DNA from: Dromaius novaehollandiae
Lineage: Eukaryota; Chordata; Aves; Casuariiformes; Dromaiidae
Assembly: GCF_036370855.1 (NCBI RefSeq)
Contig: NC_088099.1
Location: 29,470,501 to 29,534,500, forward strand
Direction of reading: 5' to 3'
Length of the DNA stretch: 64,000 bases
The notes below the pieces were generated by a model. It had not been told where the DNA came from and did not search any database. It was given only the letters and a program-made list of their open reading frames with translations. The position numbers were made by a program, and so were the translations under genes. Below, in pieces: positions 51,601 through 61,900 of the stretch (the stretch's first letter is position 1; the number at the start of each line of letters is the position of its first letter).

Positions 51601-54600
51601 ACTATAACAATTCTTTTCCACAGGCTTATGAAAAAAATGCCTTGTAAATTCACAACCAAGTTTATAGCATTTGGCCACCGACAATGCATGCAGACAGAGG
51701 CTGGCCCATTATCGTTTGGATTTCATACGATGATAATTCAGACAAAAGTTTTTACATTAAGAATGACAGCCAACAAGGGCCCCTATGTTAAGAACAAGCA
51801 GAGGAGCACAGAATAATCAAAACACACCAGAAACTGGAAAAGGCTCAGAATTTATAGGACACCATGACCCCGTTCCTGGGCTCAGTACCAGGCTGCACAC
51901 AGGAGGGGTCTTCCCCTGTTCCTGTTGGTCCCTGCTTGGTCAGTACAGCATAACTACCTCACAGCAACACAACTGACTTGCTGGCAGGGTCTGCACTTTG
52001 GCAGCACCCCAGCGCAGCTCACAGAGGAATCTAGATCTTGCCTGCCTGCTTTAGGAAATGACATTATTTTGGCAATGTTGTCCATAGTTTGCCCTCATGC
52101 ATGTGTACTTAATCCATGGACAACGCTAGTCCAAGTTAAAACTGTTGCTAACAAACAACAGCTGAAATGATGCTATTTCTCAACTTAGTTGAGGGACCTG
52201 ATTCTTCATTATCTTTGTGTACCTCACATAGTCACATCCTGCAAGTGTCACAGTGACAGGGTACAAGACACTGTCAAATCAGAATGGTAGTTTTCAGGGT
52301 GGATATACATAGACACCACAGTATTTTAAGAAAACATGAAACTTGCAACTTTAAACATACAATTTGATACTGGGGGAGAGATCTTATATTTATTGTGCAT
52401 GGCTAAAAAGTACAGGAGGGGGGAGGTAGCAGAAAATCAGTCTTTTATGTAATGCTGGGCATCATTACCATCAGTTCCTGTTTACTGTCACCTGTAGGGA
52501 AAAGGCTGCATGCAAAGGTTGTTCCCATACATTCACCAGATATTCTTTGCCAGACAGAAAATTATTTTACAGAGAAGGATGAGAAAGAATGTCTAATAGG
52601 TTTTTTCTCTGTCATATGGTTGCTTCATCTTCATTACAGGCTTTTTCTAAATTTCCTCCCTCTATCATGCTGCACAGCTAATTTTGATAATAATTCTCTC
52701 TGTATAGTAGCCTTGCCTTTTAATCAAGATAGTCTATCAGCATACTACATAGCTGATAGAGACTTGATTCTATCACTATTTTTATTTCCCTCCTGATTTT
52801 TTTTTTCTGTCTTAAGAGCGTAAGAGTGTATGATGACCAAGCATTTTCCTTTTCACCTACTCCTCTGCAGCTCCTGAGAGAGAAATAAAATGGAGAGGAG
52901 GCACAGCAGGAGGGAGGTACTGACTCTGGTAAAGGTAGCAACTATACCAAACAACCATCATCGTCAGTTCTGTCAGGTGTGACAATCTGATACGTGGAAC
53001 CTCAGAGAATTTTGACTGTAAGCATCTCTTTGAAAGGCACACAGCAAAATCCTCCATTACATGAGAATGAGACAGTGAAAGCCACCTTAAAAACACTCCA
53101 GAGTGAATGAATGTCAGGGGAAGGAGGAGGGGAGAGAGAAAAGAGGTGGTCTTTCTTTCACTACGAATAAGCTTTGTCAGGTTTAAAATCACCAGATACA
53201 TTTGTTTTTTCCAGATAGCAACATTAGCCTCTATGAAAACAGAAGAGCAGGAAAACTGCAGCATCTTTTCTCAACATCAATATGTTCCCTACTCAGCACA
53301 AAGCAACATGTTCTTATATCCATCTTCCATGTAGCCTTTTATTTTGTACAGCTTCCACCTATCTAAAATCTTATTTGCTGTCATACAAATCCTGGTTTTA
53401 AAAAGAGTCCTAGGGAAACAGTATTTACATACTTTGATTTAATATAGGTAACATGCAAACAATAGGACACACAATTTAAAATAAGCAACACAGTAGTTTA
53501 CAACTATTTCATTTCAGCGCTTTTGTGAGTGAGCTGTTAAAAGGTTAATCGTTGAATTTTAAAGATTTTTCACTTTTTAATGAAGCTTTACAAGAATTCC
53601 AAGACCACACACCAGGACAAACAGCAGTTTATTTGTCAAACAAAATGCAAATTGTGTTAAAATCTATGTTATCCCTTTTGATTGAAGTTCACAGTCAGAT
53701 TTTTGGCTATTTGAAGTTGTTCCAGTTAGGAAATGTATTATGGAATCTGTTGCTAGTTCTCTTTTGAAATGTTATTTACAAAGAATATGTAGAAAACTGC
53801 TTCTCTGAGAAAAGCAGAAATCAGTTCAGTCATTTTCTTACAATTCCAGCCATCTCCATGGGCTAAATCTTGCCCTCAAAGCCTCTTTCCTTTCTCTCAG
53901 ATCTGCAGTTTCACTTGCAGTTGAGCTAAACTAATGGTCCACTGCCACTGAAAGGGCATTCCCATCTCCCTCCTCTGTGACTTAACATTCACCCTCCCTC
54001 TGCCTTCTGCTCTTCCCTCTCAATGTTACTCTCTGTGCAGTCTTGTTCCCCACCTTTTGTTCTGGCTCTGACACTTGTCAAACTCTTCCACAAGTTGATT
54101 TAACTCACTAAATTGGAACAATTCTTCTGCCATTCTGGTAGTCAATTTTCTGCTATTTTAGTCATTTAAATCAGCTCACACAAAGGTCTGATGAAAATCA
54201 GAGATAACACGAGGTGGGAGTTCATAGCAGGCAATGCGGAAAGAAGGGAAGAGATAGGAGCAGAAACTCCCCTTCCAGGATTGGAAAGCTGCTAACTTGT
54301 TTCTGGGTCTTGGGAAAACCTAGGGTCACACTGCAAGTATTTTTACTCGGTAGCTTTTCAGCAGCACCTCCCTGATGGTCACTCTGCTTACTAGACGACA
54401 CATCACCAAAAAGCAGCCAGTTTTCTGCACCTGCATTTTGTCCACAACAAAATACTTCTGCCCAATAATTTTGCATCTGACATCTGATGCCATGTACCTG
54501 TAATTTTAGGTATGGCCCCCATTGGTTCAGATATCTTATACCTAAAGGACCGTAACTGAAATTTACTGTCATGCATGAAGGGTGACCTATGAGTTCCAAC

Positions 54601-55159
54601 AAGATCTCACCTGCTCTTCATTAAAACAACATAAGAAAGGAATGTCCATAGTTTGGGTCACAAAGCAATGGCAAAACTTTGAGAGGAATACATGAGTAAA
54701 AAACATGCATTATATTTTTGCCTTGTAAAATACTGCTGAAAAAGCAGTCTTTTCTGGGAAAGGAAAAATAAACACATTAGCAAAAAAACTTCCAAGTACA
54801 AACTGCTGGCATATATGAGTTGCTAATACTGGCATTATTTTCAGGTATCCCCATAGAGACTCGGGAAACGTAAGTTCTTTGAAAGTATTGACAGGTACAC
54901 AAGGAAATGTCCCCCAGGTTGTGTTTTCCCTGATTCAAAGGGACAAAACTCATCCATCACATCTTTATGGAATTTAAAGTGGTTCATGTCTTATCCTAGG
55001 AGACATATGTTACCTCTGTATATTGAGGGAAAAGAGCTAAGGTGCTTGTTCGCTTCTTGCAGGACTTGTAGAAAGAGCTGAGTTATAAAAAGGAAGGTGC
55101 TCTGACCCATCCTTTTCCAACGCTAAAGGGATACCGATGAGAGAGAACAACGGGCAGAC
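45601..55159. other. Intergenic stretch upstream of DYNC1LI1: no gene found
   Basis: AT-rich DNA with an imperfect T-rich tract and a 12-bp-arm hairpin near 48110-48196, a small palindrome at 51541-51559, and a 126-codon minus-strand frame at 54222-54602 of unknown meaning. No RNA gene, recognisable transposon or exon with supporting homology. Confidence 0.65.
48164..48196. repeat. AT-rich inverted repeat, 12-bp arms
   Basis: tttataatttat (48164-48175) and ataaattataaa (48185-48196) are exact reverse complements around a 9-nt loop, next to a T-rich tract. Intergenic. Confidence 0.85.
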
Positions 55160-55768
55160 CTCTTGGAGAAGATACGACCACCCTGCCCCCTAAAAAGACC
55201 CGTCTTACCCCCCTCCGCACTTCGTTTTCTTGGATGCAACGTGTTTCCTTGGGGGCTGGACCTGGGCAGCGACCGGGGAGCGAGCGGCGCGGGAGGCAGA
55301 GCAGCAGCGCTCACCCCACCGCAGTACTTGGCGGCGGTAATCCGCAAGGAGCGCAGGCGTCGGGCGTTTCAGGTGCCCTGCCTGCGGGGCTGGAGCCGGC
55401 GGCGGAGACAGCGCAGAGGACGGCACCTCTCCCCGCCCTGCACCTCCTGCTCGGAGCTCCCCGGTGTTTGATAAAGACCGCGCAGCGAAGGCCCGCGGGC
55501 AGGACAGCTCCCGGCCTCTCCTGCGGCCCAGGGGGGTGCGGACCGTTGGGGCCCCTCAAGGCGGCCGTTGAGGGCGGGGGCGGGAGGTGGAGCGCTCGCG
55601 CGCGGGACCCCAACGTCTGCCTCCGCGCGCCACGGCCCCGCGGCCGCGGCCCCGCCCCCTGCCCGCGCCCCGCCCCGCTCCCCACATCCGGGTTTCTGTC
55701 AGCAGCCGCGGCGCCGCCGCCCGCGCCGTGTGTCGGGGAGGCGCCGGGGCAGGGAGGCGGCAGCGAAG

Positions 55769-55935
55769 ATGGCGGCGGCGGTGGGCAGAGCCGGCTCCTT
55801 CGGCTCCTCTTCGCCCGGGCTCGGCTCCGCTGCCGGTTTTTCTTCGTCGTCGTCTTCTTCCGCTCCTACGGCCACGACGAACAACAACGCGGAGCTGCGG
55901 GCCGGTGGCGAGGAGGACGATGGGCAGAACCTCTG
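55769..55935 (+). CDS. DYNC1LI1: DYNC1LI1 coding exon 1
   Basis: 167 nt encoding residues 1-55 plus two bases. This variable N-terminal tail has a run of seven serines (residues 25-31), an Asn triplet and an acidic stretch (GGEEDDGQNL) before the conserved core. Donor GTAACC; the split codon TG/G is the Trp of NLWSCIL. The frame stays open upstream, but no in-frame ATG precedes this one in the GC-rich leader I checked (back to 55568). Confidence 0.92.
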
Positions 55936-58900
55936 GTAACCGCCCGCGCCGGCCGTTACCGCCCTCGGAGCGCTGCCCGCTGCCTCGCGGGGGGGGAGAG
56001 GGGAGGGGGCTGCCCAACCGCCCCCCGCACCCCCGTTGGCGTTTGGGGCTCATGCGGAGAGGAGGGGAGGGCTCCTCCCCCGTGTCAGCGGCGGCAGCTC
56101 CTGCCCTGCCCCCGTGGCCCCCTTCCCCCCCCTCCGCGGGAGGCGGTGGGGGGACGGGAGGAAGCCGGACCCAGCCGCTGCCCTCCCTCCCCCGCCCCAA
56201 GTGCTGTCGTCTCTCCACGCCAGGTCCTGCATCCTCAGCGAGGTGTCCACGCGCTCCAGGTCTAAGCTTCCTTCGGGGAAGAACGTCCTCCTGCTGGGTG
56301 AGAAAAGCATCCTGATCCCTTTCTCCTTCCCCTCCTCCCTGGTGCATGCAGACTCGCTCTCAACCCTCTCTTGGGCATCTGGAGCCTCTCTTGTTTAGTG
56401 CCCGAAGGAAGGGAGGGGTTTTGATGGTGGCAAGGTGCTGGCTTAACCCTCTCGCTTCTTCCCCTGCATAATGTTTTTGCTCCTTACTGCATAGGGTATA
56501 AGGTTGTCCCTGAAATGCTGTAGGTATCCCGCTCATCTTAGGTACCTCGCTGTAACACTCGTGCTGTCTTCCCCGTTCCATCTACCCATAATTTCTTAGG
56601 TAAATATGGCTTTGAAAGGTGTCTTTTTTATTTGGTTGGGGTTTTTTTATTGTCTTTCTGCCTCGATGAGTGTGGACTCAGGGGTGTGTGAGGTTCCTTC
56701 GGCGTTTTCTGAAATATTCCTCATTCGTGCAACCAGAGGTGCTTGCTCGTCCGTGTGGTGTGTCACGCCAACACAAAAACTGCTTCCGTGGCCCGTGCAG
56801 TATGAATGACGGCTGCTGCCTGTTGGCCGGAGGGAGGGGTATACTGTTTAGGCGTGTTGGTTGTGTCCTGCCCATATGCGCGGAGCTTGTCAGCAGTAAT
56901 ATCGTCAGCAAGTTGTGCAGCAACAGCGGCATCGTTTACGGCTGCTGGCTTTCATTGTGTTGTTATCTCCACCCAGTGCGTTAGTCCAACCTTGCATTTA
57001 GCATGGTTTAGAAGTTACAGAACAGGACCCTGATGGGGGAATAATGAGAGACACAGCTATTATTCATGGTGTTGAGGGAAAGAAGAGAAATTATAATATG
57101 TCAAGCAAAACTAAAAACTTTTAGGAAGAGGAGGGAAAATGGGCACTCAGATATTTTTTTTGGCTGAAAGAGTGTTAAATGCTAACTACCAGCAGTAGAC
57201 AATCCAGTAAGTGTGAGTGGGTGGATTTGTTCACTAGCTGTTTCTCCCCTCCTTTGCCAGCCTCCTCATTCCCAAAAAGACCTGTGTATTAGTGTTAGGA
57301 GATATGGTTGAAAGCCAGTAAAGTCATCTGGACTCCAGTTTATGCATAGTGTGATTCATCTGCTATGTAGTCTTCCTGAAATGTCTTGAGGTTTTTCAGA
57401 CCATCTCCCCAATCCTAAAGCAATTACTGTGATCTTTGTCCTCTTGTTAAAGAGTTAAGTGGTGTCTTAGAATTCAATGTGAAAGAGAAGAATGTGCAAG
57501 GATGGTGGGATGGTTCAGTGAATCTCATACAGGACTTATTACTCTTAATTTGTTGTGATGTAGATCATGTAATTAAGCAGAATATTGCGATTGGAAGTCC
57601 TGTTGATCTTAAACCAAAGAAAGGAGAATTTTTGTAATAATTGGCAGCTTTTTACATGAGCCTTTGCAACTAAATTGGACAGCTGTCCTTGCTGAAGTTG
57701 GAAGATTCTTCTTCAATCTGTGATCCTTGCCAAAAAGATTATGCTGTGATTTGTTTCTCTCTAGCCCATGGGATACTGGCAATCCTTTATACTCAAGAAC
57801 TGGAGACTACGCATCCTTCAAAACTAGAGAGGGTGTTATAGAATGTTTTCAAGTGCTAACTTAGTTTGTGATGTTTAATCTGTTACCTAACAAGTTGCTG
57901 TTCACCTCTTTATGTGGAGCTTATAGACTAATTTAATGTAACACTTTAAGAACAATTTTTTTAAACAAGATGGATAAATTATAGTTCTTTCTTAAAACTC
58001 CTGGTTTCTAAAAGGCCATGATCAAAAAACTGTTTCACATGTGTTTATGAAAAAGAGCATCAGATCTGAGGACTGGGCAATGGGGACCATAGTTGTTGTT
58101 TGTGAGAATATTTAACCAGTATATTATACTTGCATGTTCAGCTGTGGGCCAGGATGCTGTCCCTGAAGCATATTGGTGCTGGCAAGGGAGAGGTCTTGTG
58201 TATTCTATACTAGACAGCTTCAGGTTTCCAGTGCATGAAGTTCCATCTCTTCAAAGTTTTCAAGCTATCTGTTTGCAGTTTCTCCGTTGTCTCACATTTC
58301 TTCTATTTTTAAGCTTTCTTCCCTTAAACAGCTTTGTACTAGCTTTTGTTGCTAATATGAACTGACTGCTCCTTGTTGTGACTATCTTCAATTTTGCCAC
58401 TTCTCAAATACTTTTAAGCGGGGGCCATAAAGCTGACCAGAGTCTTGCTGGGTTTTACTCATTTATTGATAGAGAAGTTAGAATATAAACAGTATATTGG
58501 TTAAAAATTCCCAGGTGAAACATGATATATCATCATGAGTGATGGATGGCTTGTCTTTCACTCAATGCACTTTTCCCCCCCTTTTAAACAACCTTTTACT
58601 GCTTCTTTGTTTGCCAGGACAAGATTTTTAGTTTGCCTGCAGCATCTAGGTTTTTCCAAACACTATGTATACTTGCATGCCTAGTTTTTCTGGGAATTTG
58701 GTTATGTCTGGCATGCTAATTCTGCTATTTCAGTATTTACTTTTAGCTGTATTAACATTTCAATTTTAAAAACCTGGAAAATGGTTTAAGACATTGCAAA
58801 AATAACTGAAGAGAACTGTGGTAGGAGTAGCTGTAAAAAAATGTATTTAGATGCACATGCTTTATCCATGAACACGCCTATAGCTGGCTTTTCGTGAAGC

Positions 58901-61900
58901 TTCCTTACTCATAATGCCGAATGCTAATCTCTAGATAAGATGCAGTGGTTTGTGGAGTGGGAGTTAGCATATAATAATGGTAACTCTGCTCAAAATTGGC
59001 CAAAAAAGTATGCATGGCTAAGCTATAGTTGTACTTCCCCAAAAGTATGTTTCACTTTGAAAAATGTCTAAATACGTGTTTTCCCATGGAGACTTTGAAT
59101 TTTAATTGGCAATGCATGTAGCGTAGAAGCATTTTTTTCCTGTTACTTTATGAACAAATGATAAAAATGCAGGCTTTCCGAAATGTTTCTCTGGCAGGTA
59201 TGTTCTTATTTCTAGGCAGTTCAGTAATAGTGACTAGAGCTGCCTCATTTAGTAAGTTATGGTATGGCAGCAGAAAACGTAAGACATCCCTGCTTCCTTA
59301 ACCATAAGGAGATTGCTTGCTCTCAGTGCCATTTCTAGCTTTCTGAAGATATCCAAAGGAGTGGGGATTTTTTTTATTTTTTGGTTCTTCCTGGACTCTT
59401 CTGTTCACTTGTGTAGTAAAGGCAACCAACTGATCAGAGGAGATTTTGGTAAACATCGATGCTTTTTGAGTGTGATGAGGAGTGATGCTTACAACCAGGA
59501 ACTCTCTTTTTCATTCCCTTCCCACTGTAATTCTACCTGAACCAGCAACTACAATAGAGGGAACAGCTAAGAAGTCCCTATTCTAGGTTATTCTTGTATG
59601 GATGAAATCCATAGTGCTGTAGAATGTATGAAAGCTTGAATTCAGAGCGCCATACTAATCATTTATTCGATGAATTGCAGCATGCATTCAAGCAGTAATG
59701 TTTGGAGTTGTTCCAGGATGCACAAGAAAACAGGCTCCCTAGCTTGCAAATGAACTGAATAGCTGCTTTCTGTCTGGCTTTGTGTTTTGTACATTCCTCT
59801 GTCTCTGAAGCATAGTACGGTACTTTGCCTGCAATTCTAATGATGTCAAACCATCCAGTGACACATACTCCTGACTCCAGGTTTTTGTGTTGCGCACTTA
59901 TGCTTCTACTGAATCATTAGCATTTTAGTTTTCTTTATGTATTTACCCCATTTAATAAAGGCTTTGAGTGTAGTGGGCAGTGAGTGTTCGACTGCCTTGT
60001 GTCCACATTTTCTCTTTACCCCAGGCATCTCACTTTGCAGGGCCAGGCCTGTTTGTTTGAATCTTTGAGCTGTGCTCCTGTCCAGTGGCTGTCAGGAGGC
60101 TTGAGAAGAGGGTTCCACAGTCTACAGCTAATTTACAGGTACACTTTTCTGTGTGTACATGTATCGGGAATGGCTATTGTTGTAGAAAATTGATACTTCT
60201 TAAGGAGCTATTTTAGTTTGCCACTTTCTTTTGATAGACCCATGAACAATAGTGAGCTTCAAAACTAAGTCCTGACACAACCTTGCAGTTGTCATGAGAG
60301 TATATCAAATCAACATAAAATTTGCTCACTTGATTTTAGTGACGAGCACAAATTTACTTTTCCATTTTATTTTTTTTCCTGTTGAAATAGCTGAAAATAT
60401 TTTGCTGTGATCATTTCATCTTTATAACTGATGAAATGCTGCTTGTTGATACTATCCTGACTGTTCATCTCAAATGCTTCTTGATTCTCTAACACTGAAG
60501 AAATTAAGTCAGAAAGCTTCTTTTTCTTTTTCCTTCTCAAATCTAAGCTTGCAACTTCTTCACCTTCTACATGTGATAAAAGCCGTCCAAACATAAGCCA
60601 GGTTTTGTTTCGGTCAACAGAATTAATTATGAAGTGTCAATTGTTTTGATGGGACATTGACCTTGAAACTTAACACTTCTTACTGTAATACTCTGAAATT
60701 CTTGTTGCCAGCAGGGGATACGCACTTTATTCAGTCAGGAATGAATTGCCAAGGAATTTATTTCTGTAAAGTATAAGGGTTATAGATAACATTCTAATTG
60801 CTTGTTCTGCAGCTACTTTATATATATATATATATATTTAATACTATGGAGTACTTCTTGGTGGTGTCCTTCCTACTGTAACACCTTTCCAGAAAGGCAG
60901 AATTAAATGAATGCTGTGTAGTAAGCCCTATTTAGTCAGAACCATGTGGGAAATTCTGAAATTTTTGAGTTGTGTTTAATTTGTCTCTGCTTCACCAGAG
61001 CTGCTGCTGATTACTGGATCTATCTCTGAAATAGTGCCAAAGGTGAGGAACAGTGAAAGGAATTGTTGTGTTTCTGTGCTCTGCAGGCAGGTAAGAGGCA
61101 GGAATACAGATAAAGGTGTCCCTCAGATAGTAGCCTGGGTTATTCTATTTTAGTAGTGAGTCTGGGTAAAACATACTAGATAACTTAATGCTGTGTTAAA
61201 GGAGTAAATTTGCATTAGAACTGCACACAGCTTAGATTTGTTGTTGAATTCTCTGCAGTGCTTCACTTTCCTTTTTCCAAGCCCAAGTAACAATGTTATT
61301 GCTGTATCTGTTTTCGAAGTTGGGCCACATGTTCTTGTGTTACATGACTTGACAGAAGGCATATTGGAGCAGTTTGTTTATAATCTTAATCTACTTTTTA
61401 TCATGTTGTAAAGTAGAAGTGCAATTAAGGTGCATTCCAGAAATGTTATTCAATTTTTCAGTGTTACAAAAAAACCCTAGATGAGTAAGATGTGAGAGGA
61501 AGATGTATTCAGTAGAGTAAAACTAACTTGGGGGGGGGGGAAGGGGATGCACAATGTTTCTTTAATAGGAAAATTCTACTTTAGTGGCTAGTTATTTAAT
61601 GACTTGATATGACCTACCTATTCTCAACTTGGATGTTGTTTTGAGGGGTTCTAGACGAGAATCTAATCAACGTAATTTTGTTCTTAGGTTTCCTGAAAGT
61701 AAACTGTATTTGGCATATTTTGATCTTGTTCTGCAAAAGGTATTTTTCAACTGGTACAGTGTGTGTAAAGAAGTCTATTTAACTAATATCAGGCTGTGGG
61801 AAAAGCAGTTATTAGCCTGTGCTTGTGAAAAGTGTATATATAGCGCTATAGTACTTGCACCCTGGATTCTAGTAAGATGATGATTAATGCTACTGTTACA

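Larger units (their letters stand above)
55160..56240. promoter_or_regulatory. CpG island promoter of DYNC1LI1
   Basis: About 1.1 kb of GC- and CpG-dense sequence covering the region upstream of the DYNC1LI1 start, exon 1, intron 1 and the start of exon 2. It contains repeated GC boxes on the minus strand (about 55645-55685). Long open frames over it (343 codons at 55234-56265, 263 on the minus strand at 55556-56347) are composition artefacts. The transcription start is probably shortly upstream of 55769, but I cannot fix it. Confidence 0.85.

Noticed and set aside
55084-55090. TATAAAA as the DYNC1LI1 TATA box
   Set aside because: It lies about 680 bp upstream of the start codon and outside the CpG island; a CpG-island promoter closer to the gene is more likely.
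55234-56265. 343-codon plus-strand frame across the DYNC1LI1 CpG island
   Set aside because: Arises from GC-rich composition lacking stops; it is out of frame with DYNC1LI1 over exon 1, overlaps its intron, and the predicted protein is Pro/Arg/Gly/Ala-rich with no recognisable domain.
55556-56347. 263-codon minus-strand frame in the DYNC1LI1 CpG island
   Set aside because: Antisense shadow of the same GC-rich region; Arg/Gly/Pro-rich, no domain.
61629-61880. 83-codon plus-strand frame as DYNC1LI1 exon 3
   Set aside because: It lacks the required P-loop continuation (GAGKT) and resembles no part of a light intermediate chain.
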